NCBI GenBank assembly: GCA_028281575.1
Contig: JANQJP010000090.1
Coordinates: 124,001 to 188,000 of the forward strand
Reading direction: 5' to 3'
Origin: Cellvibrionaceae bacterium
Lineage (GTDB): Bacteria > Pseudomonadota > Gammaproteobacteria > Pseudomonadales > Cellvibrionaceae
DNA length: 64,000 nt
Shown: positions 1 through 11,448 of the stretch, piece after piece
Layout: each line of letters starts with the position of its first letter
Numbering within the stretch: the first letter of the stretch is position 1
The notes under the pieces: model-generated
The model's input: the letters and a program-made list of their open reading frames with translations, nothing else
Databases searched by the model: none
Told to the model about the DNA's origin: nothing
Program-made: the position numbers and the translations under genes

Positions 1-1790
<1,790 letters not shown>

Positions 1791-1807
1791 GTGAGCTGGG
1801 CAATGGC

Positions 1808-2398
1808 ATGAACACATCGCAAAAAAAGACAAGAAGGCAGCAAATTCTTGAGGCCTTAGCGTCGATGCTCGAGGCCAGTCCCGGTGCCCGAATCACAACT
1901 GCCGCGCTCGCAAATGAAGTGGGTGTTTCCGAGGCGGCGCTCTATCGCCATTTTCCCAGTAAGTCCAAGATGTTCGAAGGGCTTATCGAGTTTATTGAAG
2001 AAACTCTTTTTTCTCAAATTGCCGTGATTCTCGAAAAGGAGTCGGAACCCTTCGAGCGCAGCGAAAAAATATTGTATCTGTTGCTTACCTTTTGTGAGCG
2101 CAACCCCGGCATCACTCGTTTATTGACGGGCGATGCTCTCACAGGGGAAACAGAGCGTTTGCGTGCGCGTATTATTCAGTTATTTGATCGTCTGGAAACC
2201 CAGCTGCGACAAATTCTCCGTGATGCTGAGCTTAGGCAGGGTTATCGTTTTGGTTTATCGGTGAATGCAACTGTAAATTTAATTGTGAGTTTTGCTGAAG
2301 GTCGAATTGCGAAATTTGTCCGCAGTGAGTTTAAGTTTTCGCCAACGGAGAGTTGGCAGGAACAGTGGCCGTATCTTATCTCAGGTTTGCGTGTTTAA
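1808..2398 (+). CDS. slmA: nucleoid occlusion factor SlmA (TetR fold)
   Basis: TetR-type DNA-binding protein that blocks FtsZ ring assembly over the nucleoid. The N-terminal helix-turn-helix (residues about 10-60) contains [20 protein letters not shown], and the rest is the all-helical dimer domain. The 196-residue length is normal for SlmA. It starts 17 bp after argB and probably shares its transcript. The 3' end overlaps the convergent DUF4124 gene by four bases, so the two genes share stop-codon bases and there is no room for a conventional terminator between them. Confidence 0.93.
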   Translation: MNTSQKKTRRQQILEALASMLEASPGARITTAALANEVGVSEAALYRHFPSKSKMFEGLIEFIEETLFSQIAVILEKESEPFERSEKILYLLLTFCERNPGITRLLTGDALTGETERLRARIIQLFDRLETQLRQILRDAELRQGYRFGLSVNATVNLIVSFAEGRIAKFVRSEFKFSPTESWQEQWPYLISGLRV

Positions 2399-3015
2399 GG
2401 GCGCTGGGTGTCTTCTTTCTCCAGCTGGTGACCGGCAATAAATGCACGGATATCTTCGTCATATTTTTGGGTAACTTCTCGATACTCTTGTTTTCTATAA
2501 GATAGTAGGTCTTCAGAAATTCTGAGTTCAGCTTTGGTATCTTCTAGTTGGGTAAGAATGTACTTAGGGACACTTCGGCCCTTTCTCTCACTTTCCGCTG
2601 CTTTGCCCACGAGTTCATCAACACGGGTTTCCAGCTTTTGAATATTGCCGTTTAAAATCGCAATATTCGTGTTGATATTATCCAGCTTTCTTTGTTTAGC
2701 GCGTTCAATGTCAGCGATGCTGCTATAGCGGCGTTTTAGCAGTTTATATGCATCCAGGATTTTACGTTGCTGATTAGCTTTTTCGATGGCATCTTTTGTC
2801 GGTGCTGGTGGAACGGTTTCAAGGATCTCGCCTGCGGCGTTGATAACTTCATAACCAAATTGAGAATATTCAGCGGGAATCGAGCTATTAATTACCTGGA
2901 CACCAGCCGAGTTTTTGTAGCGATAAAGCTTGACCTCAGCGCTTGCTGTTGCGCTGTAGCTCGCAACGGCAAGCCATACAATGAACCCTGTGTATAGAGG
3001 AAGGTGCTTAAACAT
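2395..3015 (-). CDS. DUF4124-type periplasmic protein
   Basis: Exported protein of unknown function. A hydrophobic N-terminus (residues 8-26, ending ASA) looks like a signal peptide. It is followed by the DUF4124 signature [20 protein letters not shown] (residues about 28-47), which in this family resembles a small beta-sandwich. The rest (85-200) is charged and predicted helical, perhaps a coiled coil ([20 protein letters not shown]). The start codon overlaps the pyrE stop by one base (TAATG), so it is probably translated from the pyrE message. Confidence 0.8.
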   Translation of the reverse strand: MFKHLPLYTGFIVWLAVASYSATASAEVKLYRYKNSAGVQVINSSIPAEYSQFGYEVINAAGEILETVPPAPTKDAIEKANQQRKILDAYKLLKRRYSSIADIERAKQRKLDNINTNIAILNGNIQKLETRVDELVGKAAESERKGRSVPKYILTQLEDTKAELRISEDLLSYRKQEYREVTQKYDEDIRAFIAGHQLEKEDTQRP

Positions 3016-3662
3016 TAGTAATCTGAGACTCCAAAGTCTTCTCTATATTGCTCGATTGTCGCGAGGTCTTCGTGTTGGTTGCGTTCGCGTAAATAAGCAA
3101 TGATATGCTCTAATTTGATAATACTAATCACCTCGACACTTGTTTTTTGCCGAAGTTCTTGAATGGCGGAAAGCCCGCCCTGCCCGCGTTCCTGTCTGTC
3201 GAGCCCGACGACCACTGCTGCCGGCGAGGCGTCGTGAGCGGCAATGAGCGTTAGGACCTCGCGAATTGCTGTGCCGGCCGTAATCACATCGTCAATAATT
3301 GCAATTCTGCCTCGCAATGGTGCACCGACTAAGGTGCCGCCCTCACCGTGATCCTTGGCCTCTTTGCGATTGTAGGCACAGGGGTAGTCGCGTTGATAGT
3401 CGTGCGCAAATGCTACAGCTGTCGCTGAAACGAGCGGAATACCTTTATACGCGGGGCCAAAAAGCATATCGAACGATGCGCCTGAGTCAATAAGCGCCTG
3501 TGCATAGAGTTGGCCGAGTCTGGCGAGCTGAGCGCCATTGTAAAACAAGCCTGCGTTAAAAAAGTAGGGGCTAGTGCGCCCCGACTTTAGCGTAAAACGA
3601 CCAAATTTTAGCACCGACGCCTCAAGCGCGAGCTCAATAAACTGTTCCTGATACGCTTTCAT
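3015..3662 (-). CDS. pyrE: orotate phosphoribosyltransferase
   Basis: Joins orotate to PRPP to give OMP in pyrimidine synthesis. The PRPP loop [16 protein letters not shown] sits at about residues 121-136, and the N-terminal [20 protein letters not shown] is diagnostic of PyrE. I chose ATG 3662 ([13 protein letters not shown]), which lines up with the usual PyrE start; an upstream ATG at 3695 adds 11 residues that do not fit the family. It is divergent from crc, the same pyrE/crc arrangement as in Pseudomonas. Confidence 0.95.
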   Translation of the reverse strand: MKAYQEQFIELALEASVLKFGRFTLKSGRTSPYFFNAGLFYNGAQLARLGQLYAQALIDSGASFDMLFGPAYKGIPLVSATAVAFAHDYQRDYPCAYNRKEAKDHGEGGTLVGAPLRGRIAIIDDVITAGTAIREVLTLIAAHDASPAAVVVGLDRQERGQGGLSAIQELRQKTSVEVISIIKLEHIIAYLRERNQHEDLATIEQYREDFGVSDY

Positions 3663-3695
3663 CGTTGTCTGGGCCACGTCTTTAGTGCGTGACAT

Positions 3696-4055
3696 TATAA
3701 GAAATATTTATTAGCAAACGTATAACTATTTCGTATATCCAACCCGCACCTGAGTTTTTTCAACGTTTATGCAAACTGCAATATGTGGATTCTAGGATAG
3801 CTAAGCTGAATAAGATCTGAATTTGCCTGCATATATGTTTTGGCAACACTTATGCATAACAATGTGCGAACTCCAATAAGAATCGGTATGATAGCGCGCT
3901 TTTATCCTACCCTGGTTAGACAAGCCTCCTTTGATGGGGGAGTGCAGGGGCGGATTTGCCCACTAGGTGAATGGCATAAATCGTGTGGGGTTTGATAGCA
4001 AAATAAAATCTCCAGTTGGTTTAGCCAGCTGAGAGTCGAGTACTAAGGGGCTACC
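3696..4055. other. divergent pyrE/crc intergenic region
   Basis: 360 bp between two divergent genes, so it should hold promoters for both. There is a TATGAT at 3887-3892 that could be a -10 box for the rightward gene, but I see no convincing -35 at 17 bp. A strong ribosome site (AAGGGG) lies just upstream of the crc ATG. I see no small gene or clear RNA here. Confidence 0.4.
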
Positions 4056-4826
4056 ATGCGAATCATCAGTCTTAGCGTTGACGGCATTCATCAGGCCGCA
4101 CAGCGTGGGCTTTACGACTGGCTAATTACTCAGGATGCAGACATCATCTGTCTACAGGACCTCAGGGCTCTGGAGTACGAGCTCGATCACGACGTTTTCC
4201 ACCCCGACGGCTACTTCTCATACTTCTTTGACTCTGGCGTTAAGCACTACAACGGTGTGGCAATATATACACGCCACCAGCCCAAGGCTTTGATTTACGG
4301 TTTGGGTTTTGCCAGTGGTGTGGATATGGAAGGTCGCTACCTGCAAATCGATTACGAAGGTTACTCCATCGGTTCACTTATGGCACCGGAAGCGTTTAGT
4401 GAAAATGAATCAATTGAGGTGAAAACGAAGTTTTTCGACGATTTCCAAGGCCTGTTGCACAAGGTTACGCGCAAGCGGCGCAGTTTTATTATTTGCGGCA
4501 ACTGGGCGATGGCGCATACCAAAAAAGATGTTGAGAATTGGCAGGAAAACATTGGCCGAGCTGGTTTTCTCGGGCATGAGCAGCAATGGATGAATCAACT
4601 TTGCTCTCAGTTGGGTTACGTCGACGCATTTAGAAAAGCGGTGCCTGATGGCGGTGAATACAGCTGGGTACCTCAGCCGGGCAAAGGTATGCGTATCGAC
4701 TATCAAATTGTTTCCGCCAAGCTTTCGCGGCGCATCGAATACGCAGCGATTTATAAAACCAAAACTTTCTCGTCTCATCGCCCGGTGATTGTCGATTACG
4801 ACATCGACGATCTCGTGCAGCTATAG
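4056..4826 (+). CDS. crc: Crc-like catabolite repression control protein (degenerate exonuclease III fold)
   Basis: Exonuclease III/EEP fold protein of 256 residues. In Pseudomonas, Crc works with Hfq to silence catabolic mRNAs. The fold is recognisable (MRIISLSVDGI, ICLQDLRA, FIICGNWA, SSHRPVIVDYD), but catalytic positions are changed: the two Asn of the first strand are Ser7 and Asp9, the Glu of LQE is Asp, and the GDxN motif reads GNWA. This mirrors Pseudomonas Crc, which has no nuclease activity. The position divergent to pyrE also matches. SD AAGGGG upstream of the ATG. The crc assignment is by motif pattern and synteny. Confidence 0.88.
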   Translation: MRIISLSVDGIHQAAQRGLYDWLITQDADIICLQDLRALEYELDHDVFHPDGYFSYFFDSGVKHYNGVAIYTRHQPKALIYGLGFASGVDMEGRYLQIDYEGYSIGSLMAPEAFSENESIEVKTKFFDDFQGLLHKVTRKRRSFIICGNWAMAHTKKDVENWQENIGRAGFLGHEQQWMNQLCSQLGYVDAFRKAVPDGGEYSWVPQPGKGMRIDYQIVSAKLSRRIEYAAIYKTKTFSSHRPVIVDYDIDDLVQL

Positions 4827-4834
4827 CACCCTCG

Positions 4835-4849
4835 GGCCTGCAGCAGGCC
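4835..4849. terminator. hairpin between crc and argH
   Basis: GGCCTGC-A-GCAGGCC inverted repeat, followed by TTAATT, in the 27 bp between the convergent ends of crc and argH. It is short and has almost no loop, so it would fold with a few central bases unpaired. It is a weak candidate terminator for crc. Confidence 0.4.
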
Positions 4850-4853
4850 TTAA

Positions 4854-6254
4854 TTAGGCGCGTTGTTCCAGGCGATCTTTCGCCTGTTTGGCCGCGAGTT
4901 TGACCTGTTCGGGAGCGGTGCCGCCAACGTGGTTGCGCGCATTTACTGACCCTTCGAGTGTGAGTATGTCAAACACGTCTGCCGAGATCTGCGGGCTGAA
5001 GGTTTGGAGCTCCTCAAGCGTCATTTCCGCGAGGTCTTTATGCGTAGCAATGCCGTGAGCGACAGCTTTGCCGACAATTTCGTGAGAATCGCGAAATGCT
5101 ACATTCTTGCGCACCAGATAATCCGCGAGGTCCGTGGCGGTAGAAAAGCCCCGCTTCGCCGCTGAATACATTTCTGTCGCGTTGGCTTTAATTGCCGGAA
5201 CCATGTCGGCGAAAGCCCTCAGGCAATCTTTAACGGTGTCGACCGCGTCGAATAAGGGTTCTTTGTCCTCTTGGTTATCCTTGTTGTACGCGAGTGGCTG
5301 CGATTTCATTAAGGTCAAAAGACCTACCAGGTGCCCGTTCACACGTCCTGTTTTACCGCGAACGAGCTCGGGTACGTCGGGGTTCTTTTTCTGCGGCATG
5401 ATCGACGAACCCGTGCAAAATCTATCGGGGAGGTCGATAAAGTTGAATTGCGCAGAAGACCATAAAATAAGTTCTTCGCTGGCGCGTGACAGGTGGGTGA
5501 GCAACGTCGCGGCAAACGCGCAAAATTCGATCGCAAAGTCGCGGTCGCTGACCGAATCCAGGGAATTGCGTGTCGCATGGGCAAACCCCAACTGCCCGGC
5601 GCAAAATTCGCGCTCAATGGGGTAGGTCGTGCCGGCGAGCGCTGCAGCGCCGAGCGGGCACTGGTTCATACGCTCACGACAGTCCATCAAGCGACCGTAG
5701 TCGCGTTCGAGCATCTCATGCCACGCTAATAAATGGTGGCCAAAGGTCACAGGTTGCGCGGTTTGCAGATGGGTGAAACCCGGCATGATCGTCCCGGCAT
5801 AGCGATCAGCTTGCGCCACTAAGCCCTTTTGCAGGCGTGTTAACTCGCCTGCGATCAGGCCAATTTCTTCACGCAAATAGAGGCGAATGTCGGTCGCCAC
5901 TTGGTCATTGCGCGAACGGCCGGTATGCAACTTTTTCCCAGTAATGCCAATGCGCTTAGTGAGTTCCGCTTCGATGTTCATATGCACATCTTCTAAACCA
6001 ACTGACCAAGTAAAGTTATCTGCTTCGATATCTCTAAGTATGTCAGTAAGCCCGCCGATAATGGCGCGTTTTTCTTCGGTGGAAAGCACGCCTGTTTTTG
6101 CCAGCATTGAGGCGTGGGCGATCGATCCCTGTATATCATGGCGGTACAATCGCTGGTCAAATTGGACCGAAGCGGTAAAGCGCTCAACAAATGCGTCGGT
6201 GGCCTCACTAAATCTTCCGCCCCAGGGTTTTACAGAATCGCTTTCTTCGCTCAT
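4854..6254 (-). CDS. argH: argininosuccinate lyase
   Basis: Splits argininosuccinate into arginine and fumarate, the last step of arginine synthesis. The fumarase/aspartase superfamily signature [11 protein letters not shown] is present, as are WGGRFSE at the N-terminus and [10 protein letters not shown] chose ATG 6254 ([15 protein letters not shown]), giving 466 residues, the usual length; a longer frame reaching 6383 would add 43 unrelated residues and overlap the divergent algZ gene. The arrangement with algZ-algR-hemC matches Pseudomonas. Confidence 0.96.
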   Translation of the reverse strand: MSEESDSVKPWGGRFSEATDAFVERFTASVQFDQRLYRHDIQGSIAHASMLAKTGVLSTEEKRAIIGGLTDILRDIEADNFTWSVGLEDVHMNIEAELTKRIGITGKKLHTGRSRNDQVATDIRLYLREEIGLIAGELTRLQKGLVAQADRYAGTIMPGFTHLQTAQPVTFGHHLLAWHEMLERDYGRLMDCRERMNQCPLGAAALAGTTYPIEREFCAGQLGFAHATRNSLDSVSDRDFAIEFCAFAATLLTHLSRASEELILWSSAQFNFIDLPDRFCTGSSIMPQKKNPDVPELVRGKTGRVNGHLVGLLTLMKSQPLAYNKDNQEDKEPLFDAVDTVKDCLRAFADMVPAIKANATEMYSAAKRGFSTATDLADYLVRKNVAFRDSHEIVGKAVAHGIATHKDLAEMTLEELQTFSPQISADVFDILTLEGSVNARNHVGGTAPEQVKLAAKQAKDRLEQRA

Positions 6255-6325
6255 AGTTTTAAAAACACCTATAGAGGGCACACTATGCCCGAAACAAAAC
6301 CGAGCATTATACAGAAGGATGTTGA

Positions 6326-7411
6326 GTGACAGGAGATCAGAAATCGCGTGTGCCAATGATGATGTTTGAACATCAGAGAGCATCGATTAATTTTATGCCT
6401 AACCTGTGCTCGGCAGCCGCTGTCTTTACGTTAGTGCTTGTCGGTGAGCTACTGGCTGTCGCTTTGGTGCTCGCTCGCAGCAATTTTGCCGGATTCGATT
6501 GGACCGAACTCGGGATGATATCGATTTTGATCCAATGGGTTGCGCTGACGAGTGCAGCAACGCTTTGCCTTTTGCGAGGTCGTTTAAATCTGGTGGGTCC
6601 TGCGCCTGCGGTAACGATCAGCTACATTGTTATCGTTTGCTATACAACCGTGTTTTCAGCAATGGGGATGCGCTTGCTTGGCGGTAACGACGGTGTCTCA
6701 TTGCAGCAAATTGCGACCAATGTTGCAATCGCAGCAATTTTTGCCGGTGTTGTGTTGCGCTACATGTATTTACAGGCTTTGCTTAAACGCAAAGAGCAAG
6801 CGGAGTTAAATGCGCGTGTTCAGGCCTTGCAGTCGCGTATTCGTCCGCATTTTCTTTTTAACAGTTTGAACAGCATTGCCAGTCTGATTGCAATAAATGC
6901 GGAGGAAGCGGAAGATCGCCTAGTCGATTTAGCGCATTTATTTAGAGCCAGCCTGCAGTCGCCTCAGCTGATTCCGATTGGAGAGGAAATTGACTTGTGC
7001 CGACGTTTTGCTGAAATTGAAAAGGCGAGATTGAGAGAGCGCCTCAATTTAGATTGGCAAATTGAGGCTTTGCCTGAAGGTACGCAGATTTTGAACCTGT
7101 TGCTGCAGCCCTTGCTGGAAAATGCGATTTATCACGGTATTCAGCCGCTGCCGGATGGCGGTACCGTGCAGACTAATATTAAAGTCGTTAAGCATGATGT
7201 GGTGGTCAAAATAACGAATCCGCGTATCTCCGGGCAATCGAGGTCGACCCTGTTGGGCGAGGATGGCTCCGATAGTGGCAATGGTATTGCGCTCGGCAAC
7301 ATTCGTCGGCGTTTGGAAGCGTTTTATTCTCGAGACGCTTATTTGAGAGTCGTGAAAGGGGAAACAGATTTTACAGTTGTCGTGCGATACCCTCTTAGGT
7401 CCAGCGATTAA
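6326..7411 (+). CDS. algZ: LytS-type sensor histidine kinase (AlgZ/FimS-like)
   Basis: Membrane sensor kinase partner of the next gene. Four hydrophobic segments lie at about residues 27-50, 62-84, 93-115 and 130-148. They are followed by the His_kinase domain with [10 protein letters not shown] (phosphate-accepting His about 175) and a HATPase domain with [14 protein letters not shown] and [13 protein letters not shown]. The start is GTG 6326 with GAAGGA about seven bases upstream; ATG 6356 is an alternative. In Pseudomonas, AlgZ and AlgR control alginate and type IV pilus genes; the targets here are unknown. Confidence 0.88.
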   Translation: MTGDQKSRVPMMMFEHQRASINFMPNLCSAAAVFTLVLVGELLAVALVLARSNFAGFDWTELGMISILIQWVALTSAATLCLLRGRLNLVGPAPAVTISYIVIVCYTTVFSAMGMRLLGGNDGVSLQQIATNVAIAAIFAGVVLRYMYLQALLKRKEQAELNARVQALQSRIRPHFLFNSLNSIASLIAINAEEAEDRLVDLAHLFRASLQSPQLIPIGEEIDLCRRFAEIEKARLRERLNLDWQIEALPEGTQILNLLLQPLLENAIYHGIQPLPDGGTVQTNIKVVKHDVVVKITNPRISGQSRSTLLGEDGSDSGNGIALGNIRRRLEAFYSRDAYLRVVKGETDFTVVVRYPLRSSD

Positions 7412-7451
7412 AGATGAAGCTGGATCTAATAAAAAATGAGAGTGGCCCGAA

Positions 7452-8177
7452 ATGCATATTTTAATTGTCGATGACGAAGAACTCGCGCGCGCGCGCCTGC
7501 TGCGTTTAATAAATCAGATTCCTGGATGTGATGTCATCGGCGAAGCGGTGAGTGGCGAAGATGCTTTGGAAAAAATTCAGGTTCTGGATCCCGAGCTGGT
7601 GTTTTTGGATGTGCGCATGCCGGGTCAAGATGGAATCAGTGTTGCAAAAACTTTGGCGGACTATACGGATCCACCCGCGATAGTTTTTTGCACGGCCTAT
7701 GATGATTACGCCCTGGAAGCTTTTAACACACTGGCTCAAGGATATATTGTGAAGCCTGTGCAGCTTGAGCAGCTTATCCAGGTTATCGAGAAAACAAAAA
7801 AGCTTACCCGGGTGCAGCGGAATTTATCGTCATCGTCGAAAGAACAGCGCCGCCACATTTCTGCTAAGACACGTCGCGGTGTCGAGCTTATTCCACTGGA
7901 ATCCGTTTTTTGTTTTTTGGCGGATCAAAAATACGTCACGGTTATGCATCAGTCGGGCGAGACTTTAATTGATGAAACACTGAAAGAACTGGAGGCCGAA
8001 CTCAATCAGCGTTTTGTGCGGGTCCATCGCAATTCACTCGTTGCCATTGCCGAAATTGTTGGTCTCGAACGGGACAGCGCAGGCCACCATTGCTTGCGTT
8101 TAAAAAACTCGGAGTATCGGCCCGCCGTCAGTCGACGGCATCTCGCCAGTGTTAGGGACTTGTTGTCCCGGCTCTAA
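7452..8177 (+). CDS. algR: LytTR response regulator (AlgR-like)
   Basis: Two-domain transcription regulator. The receiver domain (residues 1-120) has the acid pocket VDDEE, phospho-acceptor Asp53 in FLDVRMPG, and the Lys of VKPVQ. The LytTR DNA-binding domain spans about 135-240 and contains FVRVHRNSLVA. It follows algZ by 40 bp and is probably co-transcribed. The ATG at 7452 has a GGCCC stretch upstream but no strong SD. Its place just before hemC is the same as in Pseudomonas. Confidence 0.92.
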   Translation: MHILIVDDEELARARLLRLINQIPGCDVIGEAVSGEDALEKIQVLDPELVFLDVRMPGQDGISVAKTLADYTDPPAIVFCTAYDDYALEAFNTLAQGYIVKPVQLEQLIQVIEKTKKLTRVQRNLSSSSKEQRRHISAKTRRGVELIPLESVFCFLADQKYVTVMHQSGETLIDETLKELEAELNQRFVRVHRNSLVAIAEIVGLERDSAGHHCLRLKNSEYRPAVSRRHLASVRDLLSRL

Positions 8178-8227
8178 GGTGTGCTGACACGAATAAAGGT
8201 TGCTCAAGAAAGTAAAAGCATATCTGC

Positions 8228-8233
8228 TATGAT
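8228..8233 (+). promoter_or_regulatory. possible -10 box for hemC
   Basis: TATGAT in the 115 bp gap between algR and hemC. No good -35 hexamer sits at the usual spacing, so this is only a candidate. Confidence 0.25.
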
Positions 8234-8292
8234 TAGACCCAACACTACATCTGCGTTTAATCTCGCGGGCAAATCAAGATACTGAGGCAAGC

Positions 8293-9222
8293 ATGGCGAA
8301 AGTGAGAATCGCTACGCGTAAAAGTGCGCTCGCGCTTTGGCAAGCTGAGTTTGTAAAAACTGAGCTCGAAAAACACCATCCCTCCCTCCACGTTGAACTG
8401 GTGCCGATGAGCTCGCGGGGAGACAAAATTTTAGACGTGCCGCTGGCGAAAGTGGGTGGCAAAGGATTATTTGTCAAAGAGCTGGAACAGGCGATGCTCG
8501 ATGGTCGCGCCGACATCGCCGTGCACTCTATGAAAGATGTGCCGATGGCGTTTCCAGACGGTTTAGGGCTTGCGGTTATTTGTGAACGCGAGGATCCACG
8601 AGATGCCTTTGTTTCAGGAAAGTTTCCCACGCTTGAGGACTTGCCGAGAGGCAGCGTTGTCGGCACTTCAAGCCTGCGCCGGCAAAGTCAATTGCTCGCT
8701 TTGTTGCCGGATCTGGAAGTCGCGTTTTTGCGTGGGAACGTCAATACGCGGCTCGCCAAACTCGATGCGGGAGAGTTCGATGCGATTATTCTTGCAGCGG
8801 CAGGTCTCAAGCGTCTGGGTTTGGAGCAACGGATCAGTAGCTTTATCAGCCCCGACATCTGCCTGCCGGCCAGTGGCCAGGGTGCCGTAGGTATCGAATG
8901 CCGAACAGATGACACCGATATCCACGCGCTACTTGCGCCACTTCACCATCAAGAGACGGCTTGGCGGGTGCTCGCCGAGCGAGCGATGAACCGGGGTTTG
9001 AATGGTGGTTGTCAGGTGCCGATTGGCAGTTATGCTGAGATCGATAGTGATGGGCTCGTTTTGCGAGGTTTAGTCGCTGATCCCGAGGGTCTTGAAGTGG
9101 TGCAAGACGACATTGAAGGGCCCGCTGAGCAGGCAGAAGCCTTGGGTGAGGCGCTTGCAGAAAAACTTCTTGCCGCCGGCGCCAAACGCATTTTGGACGC
9201 TGTCTATCAGCGCGAGGTCTAG
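8293..9222 (+). CDS. hemC: porphobilinogen deaminase (hydroxymethylbilane synthase)
   Basis: Joins four porphobilinogens into hydroxymethylbilane for haem synthesis. Diagnostic sequences are [13 protein letters not shown] at the N-terminus, HSMKDVP, the [11 protein letters not shown] phosphate/substrate loop, LRGNVNTRL, and NGGCQVPIG with Cys240, which carries the dipyrromethane cofactor. Length 309, as usual. It heads the hemC-hemD-hemX-hemY row; the hemD start follows its stop by six bases. Confidence 0.97.
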   Translation: MAKVRIATRKSALALWQAEFVKTELEKHHPSLHVELVPMSSRGDKILDVPLAKVGGKGLFVKELEQAMLDGRADIAVHSMKDVPMAFPDGLGLAVICEREDPRDAFVSGKFPTLEDLPRGSVVGTSSLRRQSQLLALLPDLEVAFLRGNVNTRLAKLDAGEFDAIILAAAGLKRLGLEQRISSFISPDICLPASGQGAVGIECRTDDTDIHALLAPLHHQETAWRVLAERAMNRGLNGGCQVPIGSYAEIDSDGLVLRGLVADPEGLEVVQDDIEGPAEQAEALGEALAEKLLAAGAKRILDAVYQREV

Positions 9223-9228
9223 TCGCGC

Positions 9229-9981
9229 GTGCGTGTGTTTGCCACTCGCCCCGAACAGCAAAATAGTGCGTGGATCACTCAGTTGGAACGCAAGGGTTTC
9301 GAGGCGGTCGCGTTGCCACTACTGGAGATCAAGTCACTCGGTGCGCAATACGCTGCGTCTATAAAGCGGCGTGTGTTTGATCTCGACCACTATCACATCA
9401 TCATTTTCGTCAGCCAAAACGCTGTGCGCTTCGGCATGGATTGGGTTGATGATCTCTGGCCTCAATTGCCCATCGACGTGAGTTGGGTGGCGATTGGGGA
9501 AAAGACAGCAAGCTCTCTCAATTGCCGTTTAAGTGGCCTCGCCGAGGCGCAGTCATCCTTGGCGATGACATCCGAAAGTCTGCTGGAGCTAGACCTTATG
9601 CAGCGCGTTAAAGACAAAAAAATATTAATTTTTCGCGGATTGGGCGGTCGCACAGTTCTGGCAAAAGAATTGTCTAAACGGGGTGCGTTGGTAGATTATT
9701 GTGAGACATACCAGCGCTTATTACCGCTGTCGAGTATCGGCCTTTTGGTGGATGCCAAGCTGAGTAGTGGCGATGCAGTACCGGTTTTTAGCGGCGAAGC
9801 GCTTGCCAATTTTCATGAAATCGCCAGTGAGGCTGGCGTATTAAACTGGAGTGAGGTAAAACTGTTTGTCCCTGGTGAAAGGGTTAGAAATAGTGCGTTG
9901 GCGCTTGGGTTTAAGCATGTGGTTACGGCGTTAAATGCTGGTGAATCGGCCATGTTGAAAGCGATTTGTACATATTATTGA
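9229..9981 (+). CDS. hemD: uroporphyrinogen-III synthase
   Basis: Closes hydroxymethylbilane to uroporphyrinogen III. HemD is poorly conserved, but this 250-residue protein has the family opening (VFATRPEQQN), the middle FRGLGGRTVLAKELSKRG, and CETYQR followed by FSGEALANF, and it lies directly after hemC. The start is GTG 9229; there is no strong SD, which fits translational coupling to hemC. A palindromic repeat separates it from hemX. Confidence 0.92.
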   Translation: MRVFATRPEQQNSAWITQLERKGFEAVALPLLEIKSLGAQYAASIKRRVFDLDHYHIIIFVSQNAVRFGMDWVDDLWPQLPIDVSWVAIGEKTASSLNCRLSGLAEAQSSLAMTSESLLELDLMQRVKDKKILIFRGLGGRTVLAKELSKRGALVDYCETYQRLLPLSSIGLLVDAKLSSGDAVPVFSGEALANFHEIASEAGVLNWSEVKLFVPGERVRNSALALGFKHVVTALNAGESAMLKAICTYY

Positions 9982-10021
9982 AACATATATAAGAACCGCA
10001 TTGTTTACAGCAGAGTACGAG

Positions 10022-10177
10022 GCATGGATTGGGTGCTTATGCTTGGACACGCCTTAAATACGTCCATGTAGGCTCTGCACCAGCATCTCGACAACTGCTC
10101 CTGCATTGTTCTAACATCCGCCATCCATGGCGGGCGCCTGCTGGTGAAGGTCTCAAGCATAAGCACCCAATCCATGC
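10022..10177 (-). repeat. palindromic element A1
   Basis: 156 bp element in the hemD-hemX gap. The outer arms 10022-10045 and 10154-10177 are complementary at 24 of 24 positions (left arm begins GCATGGATTGGGTGC). The interior holds the shared core in reverse orientation (10092-10108, CAACTGCTCCTGCATTG), a CATCCATGG palindrome, and the CACCAGCA/TGCTGGTG inner arms. The right flank reads CTCCGAGTTA, an edge also seen at A3. It lies inside what is otherwise the hem operon, so it would be transcribed with it. Confidence 0.85.
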
Positions 10178-10236
10178 GTCTCCGAGTTAGCGTTACAACA
10201 ATGTTCGAATAAGAAAAATTGTGAGAGTTGGGTTTA

Positions 10237-11448
10237 ATGGAACCGAATAATGTTGATGAAAAAGATAGCGCAGGGTCAGAGGAAGATGTCGTTAAAGACG
10301 TTGCGCTACCTGAAGAAGAACAGACGGTTGAAGCAGTAGTTGAAGAGCCCGCTGCCGAAAATGAGAGTGATGTTCAAGCTCTTCCTCCAAAGAAAAATAA
10401 GTCATTGAAAATACTGCGTTTAATTTTCAGTTTATTGTTATTTTTTGCCGCGGTCGCTGCTATTGCTTTTGTTGTCTGGCGCAGTCAACAAATCAGCTCT
10501 GCGCAAAATGCGAGAATTGAGGCGTTGACGCAACAAATTTATGCTTTAGATACGCGCGCATCTGAATTACGGGATAGCAATAAGCAGACGGAAAGTGCGC
10601 TGCGCGGAAAAGTGGTCACGCTCTCTCAGCGGTTAACCAGTGCGGAAGACCGTTTAAAGGCTCACAATCGACGTATTATTTCAATGTCGACGACTGATCG
10701 CGACGATTGGTTACTGGCGGAAGCAGAATATTTGTTGAAACTGGCAAATCAGCGTGTGCTTATTGAAAAGAGCCCAGGTAGTGCGATCGCTTTGCTCGAA
10801 GAGGCCGATGCGATTTTGCGCGATCTGGCCGATCCTGATCTTTTCTCGCTTCGCCAAGCCATTCAAAAAGACCTCGTGGCTTTGAAGCTTGTAGCGAAAG
10901 TTGACGCAGAAGGGATCTATTTGCAACTTTCTGCATTAGCGGAACAGGCGGAATCCATCGCGATACTTCCCGACACTTTTGCCAGTGCTGATTATGCTGA
11001 AGGTGATTTATTACTAGAAGAAGAGACCAGTGAAAGCACAGCCTCAAATGCTAGAAATAGTTTTAACCGGTTTTTTTCAAGCTTTAAAAGTTACTTTCGT
11101 ATTATCGAGAACAGTGAAAAACCCCAGGCCTTGCTACCTCCGGAAGAGACGGCTTATTTGCAGTTAAATTTACGTATGCAAATAGAACGCGCTCAGTTGG
11201 CTCTGCTAAGAGAACAGCAAAACATTTATGTGGATAGTCTCGTAAAAGCTGAAACCTGGGTTGCGCGTTATTTTCCGAGATCGTCGTCATCAATGTTGTT
11301 CAGGCAGGAGCTTAACAATTTAAGTAAAAAAAATATTCTGCGACAATTGCCTGATATTTCTACGTCGCTTGAACTATTAAAGGAATATATTTCAACGCGG
11401 CATCAACTTGGAAATACGCATAATCGGATCGAGGATGTTTCGCAATGA
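10237..11448 (+). CDS. hemX: HemX-like membrane protein
   Basis: Inner-membrane protein annotated in the family as uroporphyrinogen-III C-methyltransferase-like, although no methyltransferase motif is present. An acidic N-terminal tail (1-55) is followed by one membrane segment (about 63-85, FSLLLFFAAVAAIAFVVW) and a long helical periplasmic domain with a coiled coil (90-140) and DWLLAEAEYLLKLANQR, a family hallmark. I chose ATG 10237 over TTG 10228. It overlaps hemY by four bases (ATGA). Confidence 0.85.
   Translation: MEPNNVDEKDSAGSEEDVVKDVALPEEEQTVEAVVEEPAAENESDVQALPPKKNKSLKILRLIFSLLLFFAAVAAIAFVVWRSQQISSAQNARIEALTQQIYALDTRASELRDSNKQTESALRGKVVTLSQRLTSAEDRLKAHNRRIISMSTTDRDDWLLAEAEYLLKLANQRVLIEKSPGSAIALLEEADAILRDLADPDLFSLRQAIQKDLVALKLVAKVDAEGIYLQLSALAEQAESIAILPDTFASADYAEGDLLLEEETSESTASNARNSFNRFFSSFKSYFRIIENSEKPQALLPPEETAYLQLNLRMQIERAQLALLREQQNIYVDSLVKAETWVARYFPRSSSSMLFRQELNNLSKKNILRQLPDISTSLELLKEYISTRHQLGNTHNRIEDVSQ

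Noticed and set aside
10022-10177. Palindromes as ordinary intrinsic terminators
   Set aside because: Arms of 24-31 bp with no U-run, conserved interiors of 50-170 bp, and A1 lies inside the hem operon between co-directional genes. They may still block transcription.
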